From Billgrantia sulfidoxydans (GTDB lineage: Bacteria > Pseudomonadota > Gammaproteobacteria > Pseudomonadales > Halomonadaceae): a stretch of 64,000 nucleotides of DNA. The stretch's first letter is position 1. Each line of letters opens with the position of its first letter. The notes under the pieces were generated by a model. It had not been told where the DNA came from. It ran no database searches and saw nothing but the letters and a program-made list of their open reading frames with translations. A program made the translations under genes and the position numbers. The stretch spans positions 2,356,001-2,420,000 of the forward strand of contig NZ_CP053381.1 of the NCBI RefSeq assembly GCF_017868775.1, written 5' to 3'. Positions 1 to 8,148 of this stretch are shown here, piece after piece.

Positions 1-1912
1 TCGGCGGGGCCTCGCGATGGCGCTTCTCGAGCCACACCAGGTCGACGATCTCGCCCTCCGGCCGGTACGCCGTCGGCGCCTCCAGCAGCAGGCGGCGAAT
101 CCCGTCGTGCTGGAAGAGACGGCACGCCTCGAACAGCCGGTCGAGGAACGCCTCGAGCCGCGGCCACTCCCAGAACACCTCCTGGGCGGTCATGATGCGC
201 GGGTGCGAGGTCGCCGCGACGTCGTCGCCCACCAACAGTTCCTCATAGAGCTTCTCGCCCGGACGCAGGCCGCTGTAGGCGATGGCGATGTCGCCATCCG
301 GACTGTGCTCGTCGCGCACCTTCAACCCCGACAGGCGTACCATCTGCCGCGCCAGGTCGGCGATGCGCACCGGCTCGCCCATGTCGAGCACGAAGACGTC
401 GCCGCCGCGGGCCATGGCACCCGCCTGGATCACCAACTGGGCGGCCTCGGGGATGGTCATGAAGAAGCGGGTGATGTCCGGGTGGGTCACCGTGATCGGC
501 CCGCCCGCCTGGATCTGCTCGCGGAACAGCGGCACCACCGAACCGCTGGAACCCAGCACGTTGCCGAAGCGCACCATGCAGAATCGTGTCGCCTCCTGGT
601 GCTTGGCGAAGGCCTGGCAGATGAGTTCGGCCAGTCGCTTGGTGGTGCCCATGACGTTGGTCGGCCGCACCGCCTTGTCGGTGGACACCAGCACGAAGGT
701 CTCGACCCCGGCGTCCATCGCCGCACGGGCGGCCGAGAGAGTCCCGAAGACGTTGTTCTGCACGCCCTCTACCACGTTGTGCTCGACCATCGGCACATGC
801 TTGTAGGCCGCCGCGTGATAGACGGTCTGCACCTCGAAGGCCTTCATCACCGTGGTCAGCCGCTTGCGATGCTGCACCGAACCGAGCAGCGCCTCGATGC
901 CGACCTCGAGCCCCTCGTCCCTGGCGATGCGGCGCAGCTCCTGCTCGATGCGGTAGAGCCCGAACTCGGAGATCTCGAGCAGCAGCAGCCGCCTGGGTCC
1001 GTGACGCAGCAGCTGGCGACAGAGCTCGGAACCGATGGAGCCCCCTGCGCCGGTGACCAGTACCACCTTGTCGCGAATGTTGGCCTCCATCAGGGTGGGA
1101 TTGGGCGGCACCGGGTCGCGACCGAGCAGATCCTCCACCGCCACGTCGCGCACCTCGCTGATCCTGGCGCGCCCGGTCACCACGTCGACCACGCCGGGAA
1201 TCGTCTGCACCGGGAAGCCCTGCGGCTCCAGCTCGGCGAGGATCTCGCGCCGCCGTGCCCGGCTCACGCTGGGCATGGCCAGCAGCACCCGCGAGGCGCC
1301 ATAGGTGTCGGCCAGGTAGCCGAGCTGGCGCGGCGGATAGACCTTGAGCCCCTCGATGTAGGTGTTCTGCAGGCTCACCGCATCGTCGACGAAGGCGATC
1401 GGCAAATACTCCTCGCCATGGCTGAGCGACACCGCCAGCTGGCGCCCGGCCGCGCCGGCGCCATAGATCACCACCCGCGGCTTATGGCGAATCTGGCTGC
1501 GCAGGTAGATCGCGCGCAGCCCGAAACGCACCCCACCGATGGTGAGCAGCGCCAGCATGGCGTAGATGAAGGGCACGCTGCGCGGGATCCCCAGCGCGAA
1601 GAGATAGCTGGCCAGCGGCAGCGACAGCGCCGACACCACCACCCCGATGACCACGGCACGTATCGCCTTGGGCCCCAGGTAGCGGATCACCGCGCGATAG
1701 AACCCGAGCCGCACGTAGATCACCAGGCTCAGCGGGATCATCACCAGCAAGGCCATCCAGGTCTGCGCCTCGGCCAGGGGCGCCCAGCTCTCCAGGCGCA
1801 GCAGCATGGCCAGCAGGAAGCTGGTGGCGATCAGCACGCAGTCCACCACCAGCTGGATGGTGCGTTTCTGCCGTCTGGGCAGGCGGAACAGGGATTGGAG
1901 CAGGTCTCGCAT
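1..1912 (-). CDS. pglF: UDP-N-acetylglucosamine 4,6-dehydratase, membrane-bound PglF/WbpM family (C-terminus cut by window edge)
   Basis: Predicted to form the UDP-4-keto-6-deoxy-GlcNAc intermediate at the inner membrane, the first step to UDP-di-N-acetylbacillosamine. About 637 residues are visible, near the usual family length, and the reading frame is open to base 1, so only the extreme C-terminus is missing. About four hydrophobic segments lie in the first 125 residues. A nucleotide-binding region with GAGAAG follows near residue 151, then the catalytic Rossmann fold with GAGGSIGSE (about 288-296). The STDK...M...K stretch (about 410-425) shows the Ser-Met-Lys triad typical of WbpM/PglF, with Met replacing the usual Tyr. 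The downstream genes pglE, pglD and pglC lie immediately upstream in the same operon, so a bacillosamine role is preferred over other 4-keto sugars. The start is the first ATG, 50 bp after the aminotransferase gene. Confidence 0.9.
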   Translation of the reverse strand, partial: MRDLLQSLFRLPRRQKRTIQLVVDCVLIATSFLLAMLLRLESWAPLAEAQTWMALLVMIPLSLVIYVRLGFYRAVIRYLGPKAIRAVVIGVVVSALSLPLASYLFALGIPRSVPFIYAMLALLTIGGVRFGLRAIYLRSQIRHKPRVVIYGAGAAGRQLAVSLSHGEEYLPIAFVDDAVSLQNTYIEGLKVYPPRQLGYLADTYGASRVLLAMPSVSRARRREILAELEPQGFPVQTIPGVVDVVTGRARISEVRDVAVEDLLGRDPVPPNPTLMEANIRDKVVLVTGAGGSIGSELCRQLLRHGPRRLLLLEISEFGLYRIEQELRRIARDEGLEVGIEALLGSVQHRKRLTTVMKAFEVQTVYHAAAYKHVPMVEHNVVEGVQNNVFGTLSAARAAMDAGVETFVLVSTDKAVRPTNVMGTTKRLAELICQAFAKHQEATRFCMVRFGNVLGSSGSVVPLFREQIQAGGPITVTHPDITRFFMTIPEAAQLVIQAGAMARGGDVFVLDMGEPVRIADLARQMVRLSGLKVRDEHSPDGDIAIAYSGLRPGEKLYEELLVGDDVAATSHPRIMTAQEVFWEWPRLEAFLDRLFEACRLFQHDGIRRLLLEAPTAYRPEGEIVDLVWLEKRHREAPP

Positions 1913-1962
1913 GTCGTCTCTCCATGACCGCGGGCGCCGACGCACCCGCCTGATTCCGGGCG

Positions 1963-3147
1963 TCAGGCACAGGCCCGCGCCATGACCTCTTCGAGCACCG
2001 CGCAGGTCCGCGCGATCTCACCCTCGGTCAGCGTCGGATGACAGAGGAACATCAGGCTGGTGTCGCCCAGCTCGCGGGCAACGGGAAGTGGCGCTGCGGG
2101 GCGCCAGCCGGTGCCGTCGAAGGCCTTCTCGCGGTACACCTCCGAGCAGGAGCCCGAGAAACACGGCACCCCGGCGGCATTGATCTCGGCCATGATGCGG
2201 TCGCGATCCCAGCCCGCTGCCAGGCGTTCTGGCTCGACGAAGACGTAGCACTTGTAGGCGGCATGGTCGCAGTGCGGCGGCACCTCAGGCACGCGCAGGC
2301 CGGGGCAGCCGGCTGCCGCCCGCCAGATACGCTGCGCATTCGCCCGGCGCGCCGCATGCCATTGCGGCATGCGCCCGAGCTGGATACGCCCGATGGCGGC
2401 CTGCATCTCGGTAAGCCGCCAGTTGGTGCCGAAGCTCTCGTGCAGCCAGCGGAAGCCGGGCGGGTGCTCGCGCTCGTACACCGCCTCCCAACTCTTGCCG
2501 TGGTCCTTGAAGGCCCACATGCGACGCCACAGCTGGGCGTCGCTGGTGGTGACCATGCCGCCCTCGCCGCCGGTGGTCATGATCTTGTCCTGGCAGAACG
2601 ACCAGCAGCCGACGTGGCCGATGCTGCCCACGCTGCGACTGCGGTAGCGCGCCCCGTGGGCCTGGGCGCAATCCTCGATCACATGGAGCCCGTGGCGCTC
2701 GGCCAGCGCCATGAGCGCATCCATCTCGCAAGGCCAGCCGGCCAGGTGCACGGCGACGATCGCCCGGGTGCGCGGCGTGATCTTCTCGGCCACGCTCTCG
2801 GCGGTGACGTTCTGCGAGTCGCGGTCGACGTCGGCGAAGACCGGCGTGGCCCCGGAGGTGACGATGCTCGACGCCGAGGCCAGGAAGGTGCGCGAGGTGA
2901 CGATCACCTCCTCGGCGGGGTCCGCGCCGATGCCGAGCCCACGCAGGGCGAGGTCGAGGGCGACGCTGCCGTTGGCCACGGCGATGGCGTACTCGCTGCC
3001 GGCAAAGCGGGCGAATTCGCGCTCGAATTCGCGACACTCATCGCCGGTCCAGTAGTTGACCCGGTTGGAGAGCAGCACGCGCGCCACCGCATCGGCTTCC
3101 TCAGGCGTGAAGGCGGGCCAGGGAGAAAAAGGTCCGTTGAGCATCAT
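1963..3147 (-). CDS. pglE: DegT/DnrJ/EryC1 family aminotransferase, PglE-like (UDP-4-keto sugar aminotransferase)
   Basis: A PLP-dependent sugar aminotransferase of 394 residues, the normal family length. The PLP lysine is in the stretch CQDKIMTTGGEGG (Lys near residue 188). VIEDCAQAHGA (about 157-166) carries the Asp that contacts the PLP ring. Inferred to aminate the 4-keto group made by the neighbouring dehydratase, giving UDP-4-amino-4,6-dideoxy-GlcNAc, the substrate of the PglD-like acetyltransferase encoded just upstream. It overlaps that gene by ATGA, which indicates translational coupling. The second ATG (3144) is an equally possible start. Related enzymes make perosamine or other 4-amino sugars, so the exact product rests on the pglF-pglD-pglC context. 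Confidence 0.88.
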   Translation of the reverse strand: MMLNGPFSPWPAFTPEEADAVARVLLSNRVNYWTGDECREFEREFARFAGSEYAIAVANGSVALDLALRGLGIGADPAEEVIVTSRTFLASASSIVTSGATPVFADVDRDSQNVTAESVAEKITPRTRAIVAVHLAGWPCEMDALMALAERHGLHVIEDCAQAHGARYRSRSVGSIGHVGCWSFCQDKIMTTGGEGGMVTTSDAQLWRRMWAFKDHGKSWEAVYEREHPPGFRWLHESFGTNWRLTEMQAAIGRIQLGRMPQWHAARRANAQRIWRAAAGCPGLRVPEVPPHCDHAAYKCYVFVEPERLAAGWDRDRIMAEINAAGVPCFSGSCSEVYREKAFDGTGWRPAAPLPVARELGDTSLMFLCHPTLTEGEIARTCAVLEEVMARACA

Positions 3148-3854
3148 GATCTTCCTTGCGGTGAAATCAGGTCGAAGCGCAGCACGTTCGACCCACTGGG
3201 AGGCGTGTCGTCGTCGTCCTGAGCCGACGCCAGCGGGCGTGCCGGCACGCCGGCCACCACCTGGTTGCCATCGATGTCGGAGACCACGGCCGCCCCGGCG
3301 CCGACCATCACGGCCTCGCCGATCGCCACGCCCTGACGCACCACGGCGCCGGCGCCGATCCAGCTGGTGCGACCGATCTCCACGTCGCCGGCCACGTTGG
3401 CGCCCGGCGCGACGTGCACACAGGCGCCCAGGCGGCAGTCATGATCCACGGTGGCGGCGGAATTGACGATGGTGCCCATGCCGAGCTCGGCAAAGGCATT
3501 GATGATCGCCCCCGCCATGACCACGCATCCCGGGCCGAGACGGGCCATCGGACTGACCGTGGCTCGCGGATGCACCAGCGAGACGATCCTGGCACCCTGC
3601 GTCAGCAGGGCATCGAGCTTGGCCTCGCGGATGGCGTTATGGCCGATCGCCACCACCACCCCCTCGAAGTTGGGCAGGTCGTTGAGCAGCATCGGCAGCG
3701 TGCCTTTTATCTCCCAGTGCTCGTGACGCGTCCTCTCCGGCCAGGCATCGTCGTAGAAGACCAGATCCCGCCAGCCGGCGTGGAGGGCGATATCCGCCAC
3801 CACCTTGCCGTGGCCGCTGGCGCCGAGAATGGCGAGACGATGACGATTACTCAT
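3144..3854 (-). CDS. pglD: PglD-like sugar O/N-acetyltransferase (NeuD family)
   Basis: A 236-residue NeuD/PglD acetyltransferase, predicted to acetylate the 4-amino group and so complete UDP-di-N-acetylbacillosamine. The N-terminal PglD_N nucleotide-sugar binding fold begins ILGASGHGK (about 8-16). The C-terminal half is a left-handed beta-helix of hexapeptide repeats, with VDHDCRLG containing the expected catalytic His, followed by VHVAPGA and GVPARP at the end. The start at 3854 is chosen because it places the GASGHGK motif next to the N-terminus. A longer frame upstream would add 15 residues unlike the family and increase the overlap with pglC. The 3-prime end overlaps pglE by ATGA. Confidence 0.88.
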   Translation of the reverse strand: MSNRHRLAILGASGHGKVVADIALHAGWRDLVFYDDAWPERTRHEHWEIKGTLPMLLNDLPNFEGVVVAIGHNAIREAKLDALLTQGARIVSLVHPRATVSPMARLGPGCVVMAGAIINAFAELGMGTIVNSAATVDHDCRLGACVHVAPGANVAGDVEIGRTSWIGAGAVVRQGVAIGEAVMVGAGAAVVSDIDGNQVVAGVPARPLASAQDDDDTPPSGSNVLRFDLISPQGRS

Positions 3855-4446
3855 GAGGATGGCCTCCACGGAACCTCGGCATGGCGACATCGCCGTCATG
3901 GGCGATGCCTTCGCGAACCAGCACTTTCTTCACCGTCAGCAGCAGGATGCGCAGGTCGAGCCACAGCGAGCGGTGGTCGACGTACCACACGTCAAGCTCG
4001 AACTTCTGCTCCCAGGAGAGCGCGTTGCGGCCGTTGACCTGGGCCCAGCCGGTCACGCCCGGGCGCACCTCGTGGCGCCGCGCCTGGCGCGGCGTGTAGA
4101 GCGGCAGGTACTCCATCAGCAGTGGACGCGGACCGACCAGGCTCATGTCGCCCTTGAGCACGTTCCACAGCTCCGGCAGCTCGTCGAGGCTGGCCGCGCG
4201 CAGCCGCTGGCCCAGAGGGGTCAGGCGCGCCGCATCGGGCAGCGGATTGCCGTCGCGGTCGACGGCATCGCGCATGGTGCGAAACTTGATCATCTCGAAC
4301 GGACGCCCGCGCCGCCCCGGCCTTGTCTGGCGGAACAGCACCGGCGAGCCGAGCCTCAGCCTCACCAGCACGGCCACCACGAGCAGCACAGGCGAGAGCA
4401 GCATCAGCGCCACCAGGGAGAGCACGATATCGAACAGTCGCTTCAT
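3847..4446 (-). CDS. pglC: PglC-like phosphoglycosyl transferase (bacterial sugar transferase family)
   Basis: A small (199 residues) monotopic phosphoglycosyl transferase, predicted to move di-N-acetylbacillosamine-1-phosphate from UDP to undecaprenyl phosphate at the cytoplasmic face of the inner membrane. This would be the priming step for the repeat unit. One hydrophobic re-entrant helix occupies about residues 5-30. KFRTMRD, the SLDELPELWNVLKGDMSLVGPRP block with the Asp-Glu catalytic dyad, and GVTGWAQVNGRN are all intact. The length matches PglC and not the longer WcaJ/WbaP proteins, which carry extra N-terminal membrane helices. It overlaps both pglD (8 bp) and the upstream glycosyltransferase (ATGA). 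Confidence 0.9.
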   Translation of the reverse strand: MKRLFDIVLSLVALMLLSPVLLVVAVLVRLRLGSPVLFRQTRPGRRGRPFEMIKFRTMRDAVDRDGNPLPDAARLTPLGQRLRAASLDELPELWNVLKGDMSLVGPRPLLMEYLPLYTPRQARRHEVRPGVTGWAQVNGRNALSWEQKFELDVWYVDHRSLWLDLRILLLTVKKVLVREGIAHDGDVAMPRFRGGHPHE

Positions 4447-5693
4447 TGCCTCTCATCCATTACGTCGTTCATGATCCCGGCCAGGCGCTCGGCCAGGATC
4501 CGGTAGTCGTAGACGGCTTCCACATGGGCCCGACCCGCCCGCCCCATGCGGGCGCGCTCATCGGGCGGCAGCGCCGCCAGCCGCTTGATCGCCTCGGCCA
4601 GGGCCAGCGGATCCTCGGGCGGGACGGTGATGCCGGCCCCCGCCTCGGCCACCGGATCGTTGACCGCCGCCGAGGCGATGATCACGGGACGCGCCGCGGC
4701 CATGTAGTCGAACAGCTTGTTCATGCTGATGCCGAAGCGATATAGCCGCGGCAGGTCGCGCACCGTGATGACGAAGGCGTCGGCCTCGCTGGCCAGCGCC
4801 GGGATCTCGCGCTTGGGTACCGGCGGCTCGAAGCGTACCCAGCGCCCGTCGAGCCCGAGGCCGCTGGCCTGGCGCATCAGCTCGCGCTTGCCCGGCCCGT
4901 CGCCGATCAGGCGCAGTTGCACCGGTACCTCGCCGGCGCGGCTGTCGACCTTGACGATCGCCATGGCCTCCAGCAGGTCCGCGAGCCCGTTGGCCTCGCC
5001 GTGGCTGCCGAAGTACATCAGCGACAGCGGCATCTCGGGCGGCCGCGGCGCGGGCGCATCGGGTTCGGGGAACGCGGCCAGGTCGACCCCGTTGGAGAGC
5101 CACACCACGCGCTCCTCCGGCACGCCCAGCGGGGCGATGTAGTCCACCGCCCGCGGCAGCAGGGTGAGCACACGACGCGCCCGGCGGTAGAGGAAGGTCT
5201 CGAGCCGGCGCATCGCCCGGGTCAATGCCGCGCCCTCCCGCAGCCGGCCCATGTCGATCAGGGTCTGCGGCCACAGGTCGCGCACCTCGAACACGAACGG
5301 CACGCGGTGGCGTCGCGCCAGCCACCAGCCGGCAAGGGCCGCGAACGGATGCACGCTCGAACCGACGATCAGGTCGGGACGCTCGAGCTCGGCCAGGCGC
5401 GTCGGCCGCATCGCCTGCCAGGCGTACTCCAGCATGTTCTTCATGCGCCCGCCCCCGTTACCGCGGTAGCTCGAGGTGCGCAGCCACAGGAAATTCACGC
5501 CGTCGATGGTCTCCAGCCGCCAGGGCTCGCCCTTCTCCAGGCGCTGCTCGCCGCTGGGGTGGTCGACGCTGGAGGCAATCAAGGTGGCGTGCCAGCCGTG
5601 TGCCGGCAGGTGCCGGGCGAGCTGGAAGTGACGGGCCCCGCCGGCCGCGTCGGGGTGCTTGGCATAGTGATTCAGGATCCAGACGTGTCTCAT
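4443..5693 (-). CDS. glycosyltransferase family 4, WbuB-like
   Basis: A 416-residue GT-B fold glycosyltransferase. The N-terminus (WILNHYAKHPDAAGGARHF, about 4-22) is characteristic of WbuB-type enzymes that act on lipid-linked amino sugars. The C-terminal donor domain contains the acidic/glycine-rich region FDYMAAARPVI and GAGITVPPED. No signal peptide is seen, so it is a cytoplasmic, membrane-associated enzyme. Being next to pglC, it may add the second sugar to undecaprenyl-diphospho-bacillosamine; this is inference. A longer open frame extends far upstream, but only this ATG gives the family N-terminus. It overlaps pglC by ATGA and lies 11 bp after the next glycosyltransferase. Donor and acceptor sugars cannot be read from the sequence. 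Confidence 0.85.
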   Translation of the reverse strand: MRHVWILNHYAKHPDAAGGARHFQLARHLPAHGWHATLIASSVDHPSGEQRLEKGEPWRLETIDGVNFLWLRTSSYRGNGGGRMKNMLEYAWQAMRPTRLAELERPDLIVGSSVHPFAALAGWWLARRHRVPFVFEVRDLWPQTLIDMGRLREGAALTRAMRRLETFLYRRARRVLTLLPRAVDYIAPLGVPEERVVWLSNGVDLAAFPEPDAPAPRPPEMPLSLMYFGSHGEANGLADLLEAMAIVKVDSRAGEVPVQLRLIGDGPGKRELMRQASGLGLDGRWVRFEPPVPKREIPALASEADAFVITVRDLPRLYRFGISMNKLFDYMAAARPVIIASAAVNDPVAEAGAGITVPPEDPLALAEAIKRLAALPPDERARMGRAGRAHVEAVYDYRILAERLAGIMNDVMDERQ

Positions 5694-5704
5694 GGGAGCC
5701 TCGG

Positions 5705-6823
5705 TCAGCGGGCAAGGGCGCGATAGGTGTCCAGCAGCTTGCGTTCCTCCTGCTGCCAGTTGTAGCGCTCGACCACGGCCCGCTGGCCGTTCTGGCCCAT
5801 CTCGCGGGCGCGCTCGGGGTGGCTCACGATGTACTCGATCGCCTCGGCGATGGCCTCCGGGTCGAGGGGGTCGACGCACAGCCCGCAGTCGCTGCCCTCG
5901 ACGATCTCCCGCCACAGCGGGAAATCGGAGGCGATCACCGGTAGCCCGGCGCTCATGTACTCGAACATCTTCACCGGCAAGGCATCGAGGTAGTTGATGA
6001 TGGGGTGAAGCGTGACCAGGCCGGCGACCGAACCGGCCATGACTCGGCGGACCCCGGCGCGATCGAGGTAGCCGTGCGCCTCGACCCGCGCCCAGCCGGC
6101 GTAGGTCATCACCTCCTGCTCCAGGGCCAGCGTCTTGAAGTCGCCGGCGAGCTGCAGCCGGCAATCGTGGCCGACCCCCTCCATCGCGCGGATGATCTCG
6201 CGAATGCCGCGCACCTCGGCGATGCCGCCGACGTAGCACACCGACTGGGATTCGCCCGGACTCGCGGCCAGGCGCGCATCGAGCGCCCCGTCGAGCTCGC
6301 CGAGCATGGGGAAGTTGTTGACGTCCACCACCCGGGGGTGGAACTCGCCGAAACGATCGCGGATGTAGGGGGTCGCCGCCACGATGGCATCGAAGCGACG
6401 GCAGGCCCGCCGCTGATAGGCTTCGACCCCGCGCGACAGCACGTGCCGCGTGAACTTGCCGAGATAGTGCTTGGCCAGCATCTGGCGCGGCAGATCCTCG
6501 TGGGCATCGTAGACCACGCGCTTGCCCAGCCGCTTGAGCCGCTGCCCCACCGGCATCAACTCAGGGTCGTGCAGATGGTAGAGATCGGCATCCAGCCGCC
6601 TGGCCTGATCAAAGACACGCTGCGTCGTCTTCAAGATACGGTTGAGGCGCCCGGGCAGTTGCCCGACGTCGACGATGACGACCCCGTCGCGCTCCTCGTC
6701 GCCCTCGCCGTCGGCGACGACCAGCGTCACCGGGTAGCCGCCGGCGGCCAGCGACCGGCACTGCTTGTGGAAGATCCGCGTGTCATAGCGCGGATGGGCG
6801 GAGGTCAGGTGTACCACTTTCAT
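5705..6823 (-). CDS. glycosyltransferase family 4
   Basis: A 372-residue GT4 protein. The start is set at the ATG giving MKVVHLTSAHPRYDTRIF, the usual N-terminus of this subgroup; an upstream in-frame ATG would add 30 residues without similarity. A HLHDPELM motif (about 95-102) and the C-terminal donor-binding segment FEYMSAGLPVIASDFPLWREI are visible. It probably adds one sugar of the exopolysaccharide repeat unit on the cytoplasmic side. The gene lies inside the operon, and its first 41 bp overlap the end of the polymerase gene. With only two glycosyltransferases plus the PglC-type primer, the cluster would directly support a repeat of about three sugars, unless other transferases lie beyond base 1. 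Confidence 0.85.
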   Translation of the reverse strand: MKVVHLTSAHPRYDTRIFHKQCRSLAAGGYPVTLVVADGEGDEERDGVVIVDVGQLPGRLNRILKTTQRVFDQARRLDADLYHLHDPELMPVGQRLKRLGKRVVYDAHEDLPRQMLAKHYLGKFTRHVLSRGVEAYQRRACRRFDAIVAATPYIRDRFGEFHPRVVDVNNFPMLGELDGALDARLAASPGESQSVCYVGGIAEVRGIREIIRAMEGVGHDCRLQLAGDFKTLALEQEVMTYAGWARVEAHGYLDRAGVRRVMAGSVAGLVTLHPIINYLDALPVKMFEYMSAGLPVIASDFPLWREIVEGSDCGLCVDPLDPEAIAEAIEYIVSHPERAREMGQNGQRAVVERYNWQQEERKLLDTYRALAR

Positions 6824-8132
6824 TATCGTTGCGTCCTTGTAAATCCCTTGCAGCGTCGTGCTGCCCCGGTTCGTCATCGTGGCGGCCGAGCGTGCCGGCG
6901 TACCCCATGTCATCCGCGTCGCGCTCCCGGCGGGAGGCGACGAGGGCGTTGGCGAAGGCGCCCCAGCCGAGCGCCGGCAGTGGCCAGAACACCGGCTTGG
7001 CCAGCACCATCAGCAGCAGGCAAACGAAGTTGACGGAGAAGGCGAAGACCCATCTGCCGCCGCGATCGCCGAGCAGGATCAGGCGGTAGGCGGCGCCGAC
7101 GAAGGCAAACAGCGTCAGGCCGAGGTAGAGGGCAAAGCCCAGCAGCCCGTAGTTGACCCAGGCGGAGAGCATGCTGTGGGCATAGCCGCCGGTCACTTGC
7201 GCCGAGGCGATATGCCCGCCGAAGCGGCCCAGCAGCGGGCTCTCGAGGATCTGCGCCACGGCACGCTGCCCGAGGTTCTGGCGCGCCAGCCAGGAACTGG
7301 TCCCCGACAGGTCGAAGATCTGCAGCTGGCGGCTGCCGGCCAGCGCCTCGAACTGGCTCACCACCAGCGCCATGAGCACCCCGACGACCGCCAGCAGCGT
7401 CAGCATGTACTTGACGCTCATGCCTGCCCACAGCAGCAGCAGCAGCCCCGAGAGCGCGAGGAAGGCATACAGCTCCGAGCGCGCGCCCAGCACGAACATG
7501 ACGAAGGCGCCGAGCACGATCAGCACGGCGCGTACCACCGCGCGCTCGCTGACGGCGATCAGAAACAGCAGCAGCACCAGAGCGCTGCGGGCATAGCCCT
7601 GGTAGGTGGAGACGCTGTCCCCCGCCTCGGCCTCGACCTCTAGCATGCGGCGGGCGAAAAACATCCACTGGCCGGTGGTGGCCACGTGGAACGCCAGATA
7701 GCCGGCAATGAGCACGAAGGCGATCCAGAAGGCCCGCGCCAGTCGCGGCGAGTCGAGCGGGATGCGGTAGCCCAGCACGAACAGCACCAGCCACAGCACC
7801 AGCGTCTCGACGGTCTGGATCAGCGCCGCCTGCATCACGCTGCCCCCGATCAGGCCGTAGTTGACCGCCGACCACAGCAGCACGTAGACGAAGAAGCACA
7901 GCGTGACCAGCGCGTAGCCGCGGGATGCGGTCAGCAGCAGGTAGAGCTGGGACGGCAGCAGCGCGCAGTAGACGATGAACATCAACACCGACACCACCCC
8001 GAACAGGCCGCCCAGCACCGCCGGGATCACCCCCATCGCCACCAGCGTGTGATAGAGAATGAAGCCCGGGAAAAGCACGAAGAAGCCGATGGCCGAGGCG
8101 CGCGTCGTCAGCGCATCACCGGACAGGACCAT
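6783..8132 (-). CDS. O-antigen/exopolysaccharide polymerase-like membrane protein (Wzy candidate)
   Basis: A polytopic protein of 449 residues with about 11-12 hydrophobic segments and a long hydrophilic loop (about residues 255-310) before the last helices, the usual layout of Wzy polymerases. Sequence conservation in this family is low, so the call rests on topology, length and location between wzx and the glycosyltransferases. The FARRMLEVEAEAGDSVSTYQGYARS region resembles the periplasmic loop of O-antigen polymerases. The C-terminal 50 residues are hydrophilic (rich in Asp, Arg and Gly), and the corresponding DNA overlaps the next gene by 41 bp. A WaaL-type ligase is an alternative, but Wza/Wzc context argues for a Wzy-dependent secreted polymer. 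Confidence 0.75.
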   Translation of the reverse strand: MVLSGDALTTRASAIGFFVLFPGFILYHTLVAMGVIPAVLGGLFGVVSVLMFIVYCALLPSQLYLLLTASRGYALVTLCFFVYVLLWSAVNYGLIGGSVMQAALIQTVETLVLWLVLFVLGYRIPLDSPRLARAFWIAFVLIAGYLAFHVATTGQWMFFARRMLEVEAEAGDSVSTYQGYARSALVLLLFLIAVSERAVVRAVLIVLGAFVMFVLGARSELYAFLALSGLLLLLWAGMSVKYMLTLLAVVGVLMALVVSQFEALAGSRQLQIFDLSGTSSWLARQNLGQRAVAQILESPLLGRFGGHIASAQVTGGYAHSMLSAWVNYGLLGFALYLGLTLFAFVGAAYRLILLGDRGGRWVFAFSVNFVCLLLMVLAKPVFWPLPALGWGAFANALVASRRERDADDMGYAGTLGRHDDEPGQHDAARDLQGRNDNESGTPDLRPSAL

Positions 8133-8148
8133 GCCGATACCCCTGCGC